DNA of 64,000 nt from Mammaliicoccus sciuri (GTDB taxonomy: Bacteria; Bacillota; Bacilli; Staphylococcales; Staphylococcaceae), in contig NZ_CP094824.1 in NCBI RefSeq assembly GCF_025561425.1, positions 1,798,001-1,862,000 of the forward strand, read 5' to 3'. A program made the translations under genes and the position numbers. How positions within the stretch are numbered: the stretch's first letter is position 1; the number at the start of each line of letters is the position of its first letter. Shown piece by piece: positions 20,007-29,293 of this stretch. The notes beneath the pieces are model-generated. The model did no database searches. It had not been told where the DNA came from and saw only the letters and a list, made by a program, of their open reading frames with translations.

Positions 20007-22391
20007 TTAATTTGCTACGATATTAACTAACTTTTGTGGAACTGCAATCACTTTACGAACTGTTTTACCTTCAATCGCTTCTTTGATTTTTTCATTATCC
20101 ATCGCTATTGCTTCCATTTCATCTTTCGATAAATCTTTAGAAATTTTAATCTTGTCTTTTAGTTTACCGTTAACTTGGATAACAATTTCTATTTCGTTAT
20201 CTACTAGTAATGACTCATCAAATGTTGGCCATTCTTCATAAGATAAAGTATCGTTATGACCAAGTTTTTGCCATAATTCTTCAGAAATATGTGGTGCAAT
20301 TGGTGATAACATTTTAACAAAACCTTCAGCATATGCTTTATTGATTTGATCTTGTTTATAACAATCATTAATAAATACCATCATTTGACTGATTGCAGTA
20401 TTGAAGTTTAGTGTATCGAAGTCTTCAGTTACTTTCTTAACTGTTTGGTTATACACTTTGTCTAGGTCTGGTGTTTCATTTTCAACGACCTTATCCGTAA
20501 TGTTCCCTTCTTCTGTAACAAATAAACGCCATACTCTATCTAAGAAACGACGTGAACCGTCTAGTCCATTTTCGCTCCATGCAATTGCTGCATCTAAAGG
20601 ACCCATGAACATTTCATATAGACGTAATGTGTCTGCACCATGAGAACGTACAATATCATCAGGGTTAACAACATTACCTTTCGATTTACTCATTTTTTCA
20701 TTACCTTCACCAAGAATCATACCTTGGTTAAATAATTTTTGGAAAGGCTCTTTAGTTGGTACTACACCGATATCGTATAACACTTTATGCCAGAATCTTG
20801 AATATAATAGATGAAGCACTGCATGTTCTACACCACCGATATATAAATCTACTGGTAACCAGTGTTTAAGTTTTTCTGGATCAGCTAATTGTTCATTGTT
20901 ATGCGGATCGACATATCTTAAATAATACCAACAGCTTCCTGCCCATTGTGGCATCGTATTCGTTTCACGACGACCCTTCATGCCAGTTTTAGGATCTACA
21001 ACATTAATGAATTCGTCGATATTAGCTAAAGGTGATTCCCCTGTACCTGATGGTTTAACTTGATCTGTTTCAGGTAGGATTAATGGAAGTTCTTCTTCAG
21101 GAACTGTTGTCATTGTACCATCTTCCCAATGAATAACTGGGATTGGTTCACCCCAATAACGTTGTCTACTAAATAACCAATCTCTTAATTTATAACTTAC
21201 TTTTTTATGACCGATACCTTTTTCTTCAAGTAATTCAATCGCTTTAGGTACCGCTTCTTCTTTTGTTAAGCCATTTAATACATCTGAATCAATCATTTTT
21301 CCATCTTCATCATATACTGTGATGATATCTAAATTGAATTTCTCTGCAAACTCAGCATCCCTTTCATCATGTGCTGGAACTGCCATAACTGCACCTGTTC
21401 CATAACTAATTAACACATAATCGGCAACCCAAATCGGCATTTTTTTACCAGTGAATGGGTTTGTTGTAAATGCACCAGTGAATACACCACTTTTATCTTT
21501 TGCTAAATCTGTTCTTTCTAAATCAGATTTACGAGAAGCTGCTAATTTATATGCTTCAACTGCTTCTTTTTCATCTTCAGTTGTAATTAAATCTACTAAT
21601 GGATGTTCTGGAGAAAGTACAGCAAAAGTTGCACCATAAATTGTATCAGGACGAGTTGTAAATACTTCAAATGATAAATCTGTATTATCAATATTGAATT
21701 TTAATTCAGCACCTTCAGATCTACCAATCCAGTTTCTTTGCATATCTTTAATAGATTCAGGCCAATCTAATTCATCTAAATCTTCTAATAAACGATCTGC
21801 ATATTCAGTAATTTTTAATACCCATTGTCTCATTGGTTTACGAACAACTGGATGTCCTCCACGTTCTGAAACACCATCAACAATTTCTTCATTAGATAAT
21901 ACTGTACCTAATGCTGGGCACCAGTTTACTGCTACTTCATCAACATATGCCAATCCTTTATTATATAATTGAATGAAAATCCATTGCGTCCATTTATAGT
22001 AATCTGGGTCAGTTGTATTCACTTCTCTATCCCAGTCATATGAGAAACCTAGCTCTTGAATTTGTCTTTTAAAAGTCGCAATATTTTTAGCTGTAAATTC
22101 TTTAGGGTCATTCCCTGTATCGATAGCATATTGCTCAGCTGGTAAACCAAATGCATCCCAACCCATTGGGTGAAGTACATTGTAACCTTGCATTCTTTTA
22201 TATCTTGAGACGATATCTGTAGCTGTATAACCCTCAGGATGTCCTACGTGTAAACCAGCGCCAGATGGATATGGAAACATATCTAAAGCGTAGAATTTCT
22301 TTTGTCCAAGATTATCGTTAGCTTTAAATGTTTTGTTAGCTGCCCAAAAATCTTGCCATTTCTTTTCAATTTGTTGATGATTATAATTCAT
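20007..22391 (-). CDS. leuS: Leucyl-tRNA synthetase
   Basis: 794 aa from the ATG at 22391 ([13 protein letters not shown]), with AGGAGG upstream. The frame to 22478 would run through the leader terminator. HIGH motif: [18 protein letters not shown] at ~40-57. CP1 editing domain follows with the threonine-rich [16 protein letters not shown] and [14 protein letters not shown] is in [13 protein letters not shown] near 570. C-terminal tRNA-binding domain ends [15 protein letters not shown]. It is class I, charges tRNA-Leu and edits misacylated tRNA. It is regulated by the upstream T-box. Confidence 0.97.
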   Translation of the reverse strand: MNYNHQQIEKKWQDFWAANKTFKANDNLGQKKFYALDMFPYPSGAGLHVGHPEGYTATDIVSRYKRMQGYNVLHPMGWDAFGLPAEQYAIDTGNDPKEFTAKNIATFKRQIQELGFSYDWDREVNTTDPDYYKWTQWIFIQLYNKGLAYVDEVAVNWCPALGTVLSNEEIVDGVSERGGHPVVRKPMRQWVLKITEYADRLLEDLDELDWPESIKDMQRNWIGRSEGAELKFNIDNTDLSFEVFTTRPDTIYGATFAVLSPEHPLVDLITTEDEKEAVEAYKLAASRKSDLERTDLAKDKSGVFTGAFTTNPFTGKKMPIWVADYVLISYGTGAVMAVPAHDERDAEFAEKFNLDIITVYDEDGKMIDSDVLNGLTKEEAVPKAIELLEEKGIGHKKVSYKLRDWLFSRQRYWGEPIPVIHWEDGTMTTVPEEELPLILPETDQVKPSGTGESPLANIDEFINVVDPKTGMKGRRETNTMPQWAGSCWYYLRYVDPHNNEQLADPEKLKHWLPVDLYIGGVEHAVLHLLYSRFWHKVLYDIGVVPTKEPFQKLFNQGMILGEGNEKMSKSKGNVVNPDDIVRSHGADTLRLYEMFMGPLDAAIAWSENGLDGSRRFLDRVWRLFVTEEGNITDKVVENETPDLDKVYNQTVKKVTEDFDTLNFNTAISQMMVFINDCYKQDQINKAYAEGFVKMLSPIAPHISEELWQKLGHNDTLSYEEWPTFDESLLVDNEIEIVIQVNGKLKDKIKISKDLSKDEMEAIAMDNEKIKEAIEGKTVRKVIAVPQKLVNIVAN

Positions 22392-22419
22392 TTGTTCGTT
22401 CCTCCTATAAAATAAAAAA

Positions 22420-22615
22420 AAGCCATCCCAACCATCATAACAGTTGGGACGACTTGAATAAATATGCCGCGGTACCACCCAGAATTCACAATTAAGTGCT
22501 CTTCATTTATATGGTTTAAGATTGCTTTTAATAAATAATAAATCGTTCGTAAGTTCACTTAATGGATATCATCAGTTCACAGCACCACTGACTCTCTTAA
22601 GATTCGCATTAAAGC
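22420..22615 (-). promoter_or_regulatory. T-box riboswitch of leuS
   Basis: The minus strand shows the conserved T-box GGGTGGTACCGCGG (22467-22480), preceded by a stem I region with AGTCAGTGGTGCTG. A terminator hairpin follows at about 22423-22455, with GTCGTCCCAAC paired to GTTGGGATGGC and eight Ts. The likely specifier loop reads GAACTTACG, containing the leucine codons CTT and TTA. Uncharged tRNA-Leu should stabilise the antiterminator and switch on leuS. Confidence 0.93.
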
Positions 22616-22682
22616 AACTTTACTTATATACATCCTAATATTATTCAATTTCAATATATTTTGCAAGTCTTATTTATTAATA

Positions 22683-23858
22683 TCATGTATCTTGCTTTGA
22701 AATACCTCTATCATAAATGTATAAGAAGTAATAACCTGTTAAAATAAGTAATATCATACTGTAAAACATCATTTTCATATCAAACATATCAACTATTACG
22801 CCACCTACAACCGGCCCGAATGCTTTCCCTATTGTTGAAGATGCGTTTACAATACCTTGATATGCACCCATTCTGTCTTTAGGTGCTAATTTATTTGCGA
22901 TTGCAGGTACTGCTGGCCATACAAACATTTCTCCAAATGTTAAAATAACCATCCCTACAACAAACATTGTAAATTGCTCAGCAAAGCTTGTAATCACATA
23001 ACTTAATATAAAAATCGTCAGACCTATAAACATTTGTAATTTCAATTTCTCTTTAAATCTATTGATAAATGGCGCAATTAAAGGTTGCCCTGCTAATATC
23101 AATACACCATTTATTGTCCAAAGGAAACTATATTGTTTCAAGGAAATACCAACTGACTGAGTATAAGTTGCAATTGTCGTTTGCCACTGAACATAACCGA
23201 TCCAACATAAACTAAACATAACACATAGAAGCATAAGTGCAGTGAATTTACTTTTATCTTTAACTTGCATAGCACTCGTGATGCCTTCATCATTTTTCAA
23301 ATGAATATCTAAATCTATGTTGTAATATTTTAACGCTATTATGATAAACACGACATATAGTAGTAAGTTCGCCATAAAAATATAATTAAAGCTAAAGTCC
23401 GCTACAAATCCACCTGCTGCAGCCCCAATAGAAACACCTAAGTTTTGTGCAAGATAAATTGCATTAAATGTTGTACGTCCTCCGTTTGGCCAACTCGCAG
23501 CAGCCATTGCATAAATAGCTGGTACAATCACGCCTCCACCGAAACCAAGTATCACAAGCCAAAATGGATACCATGGCCAATCATTTAAAAAGTTTAATCC
23601 GATTAAACTTAAAATATTTAATATAGAGGCAAAAATAATAGAACGAAACCCACCAATTTTGTCGAACAAACTTCCGCCTAATAAATTCCCGATTACACTC
23701 CCGAATGCATTAATCATTAAAACGATACCAGCTGTACTTAAACTCTTACCTAACTCTTCATTCATATATATTGTATTAAGTGGCCATAAGAAACTTGATC
23801 CTGTAATATTGATCGCCATTCCTATGATGAGCATTTTAACAATTTTCGGCATTCTCAA
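22683..23858 (-). CDS. MFS transporter (multidrug-type, 12 TM)
   Basis: About 391 aa if translation starts at TTG 23858, or two codons later at ATG 23852; GAGAGGGGG lies upstream. The longer frame to 23924 lacks a ribosome site. Twelve hydrophobic segments, with the MFS loop GGSLFDKIGGFRSI at ~60 and a central charged loop (KNDEGITSAMQVKDKSK) near 200. Family members export drugs or carry small solutes; no substrate can be read. It lies upstream of leuS and diverges from ytqA. Confidence 0.8.
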   Translation of the reverse strand: MRMPKIVKMLIIGMAINITGSSFLWPLNTIYMNEELGKSLSTAGIVLMINAFGSVIGNLLGGSLFDKIGGFRSIIFASILNILSLIGLNFLNDWPWYPFWLVILGFGGGVIVPAIYAMAAASWPNGGRTTFNAIYLAQNLGVSIGAAAGGFVADFSFNYIFMANLLLYVVFIIIALKYYNIDLDIHLKNDEGITSAMQVKDKSKFTALMLLCVMFSLCWIGYVQWQTTIATYTQSVGISLKQYSFLWTINGVLILAGQPLIAPFINRFKEKLKLQMFIGLTIFILSYVITSFAEQFTMFVVGMVILTFGEMFVWPAVPAIANKLAPKDRMGAYQGIVNASSTIGKAFGPVVGGVIVDMFDMKMMFYSMILLILTGYYFLYIYDRGISKQDT

Positions 23859-23977
23859 GGATTTCGACCCCCTCTCAAATTTTGTCAATTTTAATAGTCT
23901 AAACCTTTTTCTGCAAAAGTTCAATATTATATGTTAAAATGCTTTAGATAAGTTTGTAGAACAGGATGTGAAATATA

Positions 23978-24937
23978 ATGACAGAACAATTCCGTTATGC
24001 ATTTGATAACAAGAGATATCATACATGGAATTATCATTTAAGAAATAAATTTGGTGAGAAGATTTTTAAAATAGCATTAGATGGTGGATTTGATTGTCCA
24101 AACCGTGACGGCACAGTAGCACATGGCGGTTGTACATTTTGTTCAGCAGCCGGGAGCGGTGACTTTGCAGGTAATCGTGCAGAACCAATCCATGTACAAT
24201 TTAAAGAAATTAAAGACAAAATGCATGAAAAATGGTCTGAAGGAAAATATATCGCTTATTTTCAAGCTTTTACAAATACGCATGCGCCAGTTGAGGTATT
24301 AAGAGAAAAATACGAAGCTGCTTTATCAGAAGAAAATGTAGTCGGACTATCAATTGCGACAAGACCAGACTGCCTACCAGATGATGTTGTAGAATACTTA
24401 GGAGAATTAAATGAAAGAACTTATTTATGGGTAGAACTTGGTTTACAAACTGTACACCAAGAAACATCTGATTTAATTAACCGTGCTCATGATATGAAAT
24501 GCTATTACGAAGGTATCGCTAAATTAAGAAAACACAATATCAATATATGTACACATATCATTAACGGTTTACCTGGTGAAGATTACGATATGATGATGGA
24601 AACAGCGAAAGAAGTCGCACAAATGGATGTTCAAGGCATTAAAATTCATTTATTACACCTACTTAAAGGTACACCAATGGTTAAACAATACGAAAAAGGT
24701 ATGCTTGAATTCATGACTCAAGACAATTATACGCAACTCGTATGTGACCAATTAGAAATTTTACCGGAAGAAATGATCATTCATCGTATTACAGGTGATG
24801 GCCCTATCGATTTAATGGTTGGCCCTATGTGGAGTGTAAATAAGTGGGAAGTCCTCAACGCTATAGACAATGAACTTAAAGAACGTGGCACAATGCAAGG
24901 ATCTAAATTCAAGAAAGCAGAACAAGTTCAAAAATGA
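23978..24937 (+). CDS. ytqA: TIGR01212-type radical SAM protein YtqA
   Basis: 319 aa. The 4Fe-4S cluster motif is the atypical CPNRDGTVAHGGCTFC near residues 38-53 (Cys-x14-Cys-x2-Cys). Elp3-like features follow: SIATRPDCLPDD, WVELGLQTVHQET, HIINGLPGEDYDMMMET. Function unproven; YtqA is paired with the methyltransferase YtqB across Bacillales, suggesting a joint role in tRNA modification. The stop overlaps the ytqB start (ATGA). Confidence 0.9.
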   Translation: MTEQFRYAFDNKRYHTWNYHLRNKFGEKIFKIALDGGFDCPNRDGTVAHGGCTFCSAAGSGDFAGNRAEPIHVQFKEIKDKMHEKWSEGKYIAYFQAFTNTHAPVEVLREKYEAALSEENVVGLSIATRPDCLPDDVVEYLGELNERTYLWVELGLQTVHQETSDLINRAHDMKCYYEGIAKLRKHNINICTHIINGLPGEDYDMMMETAKEVAQMDVQGIKIHLLHLLKGTPMVKQYEKGMLEFMTQDNYTQLVCDQLEILPEEMIIHRITGDGPIDLMVGPMWSVNKWEVLNAIDNELKERGTMQGSKFKKAEQVQK

Positions 24938-25491
24938 TTGTTCAAGGAATCTTACCATTCGCAAGAGATTTAATAACAACACATATAACGGACAAAAGTA
25001 TCGTAGTTGATGCAACATGTGGAAACGGAAACGATACACTTTTCCTTGCTAATCAAGTTCCAAACGGAGAAGTATATGCGTTCGATATACAAGAAGAAGC
25101 CATTAAAAATACTAAAATCAAAACAGAAACATTTAGTAATATCCATTATTATCAAACAGGTCATGAAAATGCAGCACCTATAATAAAAGAACGTCATCAA
25201 CAAATAGATGCCTCAATATTTAATTTAGGATATTTACCAAAAGGCGATAAACATATTACGACGAATGCACCGACAACAATTAAAGCAATTGAAAGTCTAT
25301 TCGAAATGACAAGTAAAAATGGCATCATCGTATTAGTCGTATATCCAGGACACCCAGAAGGACAGATAGAATCTAACGAAGTCATCAATTATGTAAGTTC
25401 AATAGATCAACAAACAGCACACGTACTCCACTATCAATTTATAAACCAAAAAAACAATCCACCATATATACTAGCAATAGAAAAAAGATAA
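24934..25491 (+). CDS. ytqB: Class I SAM-dependent methyltransferase YtqB
   Basis: 185 aa. SAM motif VVDATCGNGNDTLFLA near 26-41, VYAFDIQEEAI for motif II, and the family stretch FNLGYLPKGDKHITT at ~97. It is an rRNA-MTase-like fold (TrmM-type in later literature on the YtqAB pair), probably tRNA-directed. It is coupled to ytqA and followed by a strong terminator. Confidence 0.88.
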   Translation: MIVQGILPFARDLITTHITDKSIVVDATCGNGNDTLFLANQVPNGEVYAFDIQEEAIKNTKIKTETFSNIHYYQTGHENAAPIIKERHQQIDASIFNLGYLPKGDKHITTNAPTTIKAIESLFEMTSKNGIIVLVVYPGHPEGQIESNEVINYVSSIDQQTAHVLHYQFINQKNNPPYILAIEKR

Positions 25492-25508
25492 GAATGAGTA
25501 AGATGAGT

Positions 25509-25540
25509 AAACGCAAACCTTGGATTAGGTTTGCGTTTTT
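25509..25540 (+). terminator. Terminator after ytqB
   Basis: AACGCAAACCT and AGGTTTGCGTT form an 11-bp stem with a 6-nt loop and a T-run. The same stem sequence recurs in the hairpin at 25766. Confidence 0.92.
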
Positions 25541-25765
25541 TCATGTGTGAGATTGGAGGTTCTTGGATATATTCGGTAGTTAAGCTGTGACTTGGTTCAT
25601 CTCTTGGCTTTATTCAGCACTTAAGCCATGACTCGTGTGTTTATTACCTCTTTAACTCACATGTTTTCCCACCCTTAAACTGCTCACTCATTTTTTAACC
25701 TTCTTCTTACTTAATCCCTGCAGTCCAAACCTACATACCTCCCCAAAATTCTTCAAAAACGACAA
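25541..25765. other. Non-coding space between ytqB and rot with two diverged direct repeats
   Basis: No credible gene. TCTTGGATATATTCGGTAGT-TAAGCTGTGACTTGG (from 25561) and TCTTGGCTTTATTCAGCACT-TAAGCCATGACTCG (from 25602) are direct repeats 41 nt apart with about two thirds identity. The remainder is pyrimidine-rich. Confidence 0.55.
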
Positions 25766-25794
25766 AACGCAAACCTGCTCATCAGGTTTGCGTT
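25766..25794 (-). terminator. Terminator after rot
   Basis: AACGCAAACCTG and CAGGTTTGCGTT (shown in both arms) form a 12-bp stem with a short loop, immediately beyond the rot stop codon. The T-run on the minus strand is short (GTTTTGTCG). Confidence 0.8.
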
Positions 25795-25795
25795 A

Positions 25796-26203
25796 TTATA
25801 TGTTACATGTATTAACGATTGACTCAAATTGTTTTTCAAAATGTTCTTTTCTATTCTTGATTTCTTCACAAGCGAAATCGATTATTGCATCTTTCTTGTC
25901 TTCGAAATCTTTATTCACTTCAACGATTACTGTTCTTTCGTCATTCTCTGGGCGTACTTTCTTAATCCACCCTTTTTTCACAAGGTTATTGTATAATCTT
26001 GTTCGTTTGTATGGCTTAATATCTATATAACCATCCAACTCTTTCAAACTCATTGATCCATTATTCCATAACATGATTAATGTAAGAAACTCTTCTTTTT
26101 CTATATCAAACTTTTCTTCGATTTTATAAAAAATAATATTTATATTTTTTTGAATATCATCTAATAGAATTAAGTCACTTACGTTATTTACTTTCTCTGT
26201 CAT
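25796..26203 (-). CDS. rot: SarA-family transcriptional regulator Rot
   Basis: 135 aa winged-helix protein of the SarA/MarR group. The recognition region MSLKELDGYIDIKPYKRTRLYNNLVKKGWI (in part: KPYKRTRLYNNLV) and wing VRPENDERTVIVEVN (~80-95) are characteristic of Rot. In S. aureus Rot represses toxins and is itself controlled by RNAIII; those details are not shown here. TTGGAGG precedes the ATG. Position between ytqB and putA/rib agrees with the S. aureus order, which supports orthology over other Sar paralogues. Confidence 0.85.
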   Translation of the reverse strand: MTEKVNNVSDLILLDDIQKNINIIFYKIEEKFDIEKEEFLTLIMLWNNGSMSLKELDGYIDIKPYKRTRLYNNLVKKGWIKKVRPENDERTVIVEVNKDFEDKKDAIIDFACEEIKNRKEHFEKQFESIVNTCNI

Positions 26204-26284
26204 AAACTCGCCTCCAACGTTCTCTATATGTGTTATATACCCGATATAGTAACGTTTAAGCTTATTTGTATGATATTTTACAAA

Positions 26285-27103
26285 TTATTCTGTTTCATCA
26301 TCTATTAATAATCCTACATAGTGAATGCGATTATTCATAAATGAAATGATATATTTCATAACATTTTCGCGTTCTGGTTCATTATGTACTTCATGATTAA
26401 GACCATGCCAAGCTTTGAAATATAATTCGTTTGTATTGATTGTTTTACCAATTTGTCGAATTGATTCTGTATCGACTATTTTATCTTCTGTACCTAGCAT
26501 AAGTAATGTAGGAATTGGAGATATGTGGTGAATATTTTCCATTGTTGCTTTCATTGTTTCTAAAATGGTCTTGTACCAGTGATAACTCACTTTATTTAGC
26601 ATTAAAGCATCTTTATTCGTATCATCTATTACTTCTTTATTTCTTGTTAAGCTTTCTACTTTAATACCTGTATCAAATTTAGCATCTTTCGCAACTGTAC
26701 CGAAACTTGAAGCTAAGAAATTACGTCTTGTTGAAATATTTTGTTGAAAAGCAACTAACGGTGAAATCAATAGTACGCCTTCTACTTTTAAATCTACTTT
26801 TTCTAATAAATTAAGAAGAATAAGTCCACCTAGACCAACACCTAATGTAAATACTGGTAAGTGATATTCTTCTGCAATAGATATCCATTCAAGTACCTGC
26901 TCATGGTATTCTTCAAATTTATCAACATGTCCTCTATATACACGGGAAGTTTGTCCTTGCCCTTTTAAGTCACCCATAATAACGTGGTAACCTTCTCTTC
27001 GTAGCTTAGTGATTACGTATGCGTATCTTCCTGTATGTTCTAGCATATTATGTACAATTACTATAATTCCTTTAGCTTCTTTCTCAGTTTCCCATTTCCA
27101 CAT
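26285..27103 (-). CDS. Alpha/beta-hydrolase, lysophospholipase-like, nucleophile Ser replaced
   Basis: 272 aa, COG2267-like. GLRG-type oxyanion region IVIVHNMLEHTGRYAYV, then MGDLKGQGQTSR. At the nucleophile elbow (~110), where GxSxG is expected, the sequence is LGVGLGGLILL, with Gly in the serine position. The other triad members appear present: LGTEDKIVD (Asp) and WHGLNHEVHNEP (His). It may be a non-hydrolytic relative or use another residue. AAAGGAG site. It lies next to rot. Confidence 0.8.
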   Translation of the reverse strand: MWKWETEKEAKGIIVIVHNMLEHTGRYAYVITKLRREGYHVIMGDLKGQGQTSRVYRGHVDKFEEYHEQVLEWISIAEEYHLPVFTLGVGLGGLILLNLLEKVDLKVEGVLLISPLVAFQQNISTRRNFLASSFGTVAKDAKFDTGIKVESLTRNKEVIDDTNKDALMLNKVSYHWYKTILETMKATMENIHHISPIPTLLMLGTEDKIVDTESIRQIGKTINTNELYFKAWHGLNHEVHNEPERENVMKYIISFMNNRIHYVGLLIDDETE

Positions 27104-27187
27104 AATATATTACTCCTTTTACCTATATAGCTACTTTTTTGTTAAACTTAGTATAACAAAATTTTTCAAAAGAATGGAGAATCTTGA

Positions 27188-27697
27188 ATGATTAAATCTT
27201 TTAAAGGTCAAAAACCACAAATCGATCAAAGCTGTTATATTGCTGAAAATGCAACTTTAACTGGTGATATTACGATAGGCCCAAAAAGCTCAGTATGGTT
27301 TAACTCAGTTATTAGAGGAGATGTTGCCCCTACAATTATTGGTGAGGGTGTTAATATCCAAGATTTATGTTGTTTACACCAAAACCCTAACCAACCACTT
27401 ATAATAGAAGATTTTGTAACTGTTGGTCATAAAGTGACATTACATTCTAGTATTATTCGTAAACATGCGTTAATCGGAATGGATTCAACGATTCTTGATG
27501 GTGCAGAAATTGGAGAATATGCATTTATCGGTGCTGGGTCACTCGTTCCACCAGGTAAGAAAATCCCACCACATACGTTAGCGTTTGGTCGTCCTGCAAA
27601 AATCATTAGAGAACTAACAGAAGATGACTATAACGAATTAAAAAGAATCAATGCATCATATATTGAAAAAGCTAAGATTTATAAAGCAGATCAATAA
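27188..27697 (+). CDS. Gamma-carbonic-anhydrase-like hexapeptide protein
   Basis: 169 aa left-handed beta-helix protein (YrdA/PaaY type). Repeats are visible from ~15: ATLTGDITIGPKSSVWFNSVIRGDVAP. Metal ligands in family positions: CCLHQNP (His), FVTVGHKVTLHSS (two His). C-terminal helix follows LAFGRPAKIIREL. Some members are carbonic anhydrases, others have no known activity. TGGAGA site. Its terminator is split by the insertion sequence that begins 18 nt downstream. Confidence 0.88.
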   Translation: MIKSFKGQKPQIDQSCYIAENATLTGDITIGPKSSVWFNSVIRGDVAPTIIGEGVNIQDLCCLHQNPNQPLIIEDFVTVGHKVTLHSSIIRKHALIGMDSTILDGAEIGEYAFIGAGSLVPPGKKIPPHTLAFGRPAKIIRELTEDDYNELKRINASYIEKAKIYKADQ

Positions 27698-27770
27698 ATC
27701 AAAACCACCCGTTTAGGTACTGCACCCCTAAAGTTAGAGTAAAAAAACTAACTTTAGGGGGTGTTTTAAT

Positions 27771-28322
27771 ATGACAAAATATAGTGATGAATTTAAGTTG
27801 AAAGTTGTAAGAGATTATCTAGATGGCCATTATGGTTATCGAAAATTAGCTAAAAAATATAATATACCTGATAAAATTATTATACGAACATGGGTAAAAG
27901 CCTTTCAATCATTCGGTGTAGATGGCATTAAAAAGAAACAGAAAAAGACAGTTTATTCTGTTACATTCAAAATAAATGTATTAAACTATATGAAAAGAAC
28001 AGGCGATTCCTTCCAAGATACAGCGATTAAATTTGGCCTAAATACCCCATCTATTATTGTGCGATGGAAAAAGATATATGACAAAGAAGGTGTGGAAGGA
28101 CTCGAAAAGCCGAAAGGACGACCTCCCATGAAAAAGAAGAAACAGAAGAAATCTAATCAAAACCTATCACGAGAAAAAGAGTTAGAGCTAGAAAATGAAA
28201 ATCTTCGATTAGAGAATGCTTATTTAAAAAAGTTGAACGCTTTTCGAGAGAATCCGAGTGCCTTTCTAGAAAAGCACAAGCAGCAGTGGCATTCGAACTC
28301 AAAGAAGAAGGATTCAAATTAA
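27771..28322 (+). CDS. IS150-type OrfA (helix-turn-helix)
   Basis: 183 aa. Two helix-turn-helix segments: YGYRKLAKKYNIPDKIIIRTWVKAF (~20-45, given in part as KLAKKYNIPDKII) and FQDTAIKFGLNTPSIIVRWKK (~80-100, core KFGLNTPSIIVRW). A leucine-zipper-like stretch, ELELENENLRLENAYLKKL, lies at ~138-156. The slippery heptamer A-AAA-AAG at 28226-28232 would allow a -1 shift into OrfB to make the OrfAB transposase. It binds the IS ends. Confidence 0.92.
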   Translation: MTKYSDEFKLKVVRDYLDGHYGYRKLAKKYNIPDKIIIRTWVKAFQSFGVDGIKKKQKKTVYSVTFKINVLNYMKRTGDSFQDTAIKFGLNTPSIIVRWKKIYDKEGVEGLEKPKGRPPMKKKKQKKSNQNLSREKELELENENLRLENAYLKKLNAFRENPSAFLEKHKQQWHSNSKKKDSN

Positions 28323-29149
28323 AAGATATCTTAGTAAAGGTTGGTATACCAGAAGCAACCTATCATTACCATGCCAAACAATTACAAAAGGAAGATTTAG
28401 ATAAAGGTTGGAAGAAAAAGATCATTGAACTTTTTCAAAAACACAACGGTAAATACGGCTATCGTCGTATATATTTAGCTTTGAGAAATCAAGGTTATCT
28501 CATTAACCATAAGAAAGTACAACGAATTATGCGAGAACTAGGATTAAAATGTCAAAAATACACACGTAAATCACGCTATCAATCATACAAAGGTACAGTT
28601 GGTAAAGTGGCTAAAAATCGCTTGAATCGTAGATTCCATACATCTATTCGACTTCAAAAATTAGTGACAGATATCACTGAATTTAAATGTGCTGAAGAAC
28701 AAAAATTATATCTCAGCCCTATTATGGATTTATACAATGGGGAAATCATTTCTTATGGTATATCCAGAAGACCAACATTAGACTTAGTACTTCAATCATT
28801 GGATAAAGCAGTTACAATCATTAAGCATGAAGCACCATATCGTACGACGATACATTCTGATCAAGGTTGGCATTATCAGCATAATGCATGGATTAGAAGA
28901 TTATCGGAACAAAGGATTTATCAAAGTATGTCACGTAAAGCGACGTGTGCGGATAATGCTTCTATGGAGAATTTCTTTGGCATCATGAAGCAGGAAATGT
29001 ATCATGGAGAAGAACTTGTTAACTATGAAACATTAAAAAGAAGAATTGAGGATTACATCTATTGGTATAACAATGAACGTTTGAAATTAAAATTGGCTGG
29101 ACGAAGTCCAGTACAATACCGAACTCAATCCAGCCAATTAATAGCATAA
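28286..29149 (+). CDS. IS150-type OrfB (DDE integrase domain)
   Basis: 287 aa in the -1 frame relative to OrfA, opening at GTG 28286 inside the orfA end. HTH_21 domain GKYGYRRIYLALRNQGY, then the rve integrase core. DDE residues: VTDITEFK (Asp), IHSDQGWHY (Asp), NASMENFFGIMKQE (Glu). It is probably made as the OrfAB fusion through the slippery site at 28226. No disruption seen, so the element looks competent. Confidence 0.93.
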   Translation: MAFELKEEGFKLKDILVKVGIPEATYHYHAKQLQKEDLDKGWKKKIIELFQKHNGKYGYRRIYLALRNQGYLINHKKVQRIMRELGLKCQKYTRKSRYQSYKGTVGKVAKNRLNRRFHTSIRLQKLVTDITEFKCAEEQKLYLSPIMDLYNGEIISYGISRRPTLDLVLQSLDKAVTIIKHEAPYRTTIHSDQGWHYQHNAWIRRLSEQRIYQSMSRKATCADNASMENFFGIMKQEMYHGEELVNYETLKRRIEDYIYWYNNERLKLKLAGRSPVQYRTQSSQLIA

Positions 29150-29293
29150 TGGAAACTCTAACTTTGGGGGGTCACTACCTTAACGGGTGGTTTGTTCTGC
29201 GGCTATAAGCCTCTATTACTGACCAGCCCTAAAAGGGCACTGAGAAGATCAGCCAAATGTACTACTTTCCCAGCAACCCTTAAAAGGGTTGTT

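Larger units (their letters stand above)
27716..29179 (+). mobile_element. IS3-family (IS150 group) insertion sequence, apparently complete
   Basis: About 1464 bp. Left end GGTACTGCACCCCTAAAGTT and right end (reverse complement) GGTAGTGACCCCCCAAAGTT form imperfect inverted repeats of ~25 bp. TTA at 27713-27715 and 29180-29182 is a probable 3-bp target duplication. Two overlapping frames encode OrfA and OrfB with a frameshift site. The exact tips could shift by a few bases because the target itself is palindromic. Confidence 0.9.
27702..29193 (+). terminator. Terminator of the carbonic-anhydrase-like gene, split by an IS
   Basis: AAACCACCCGT (27702-27712) and ACGGGTGGTTT (29183-29193) are exact reverse complements that flank the insertion element plus its TTA duplication. 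Joining them over one TTA rebuilds an uninterrupted hairpin whose loop was the target. The function as a terminator is inferred from position after the stop codon. Confidence 0.75.

Noticed and set aside
22391-22478. 29-codon N-terminal extension of LeuS
   Set aside because: Those codons overlap the T-box terminator; AGGAGG precedes the ATG at 22391.
28286-28322. Frameshift mutation between IS orfA and orfB
   Set aside because: The overlap with an A-AAA-AAG slippery site is the normal programmed -1 arrangement of IS150-group elements.
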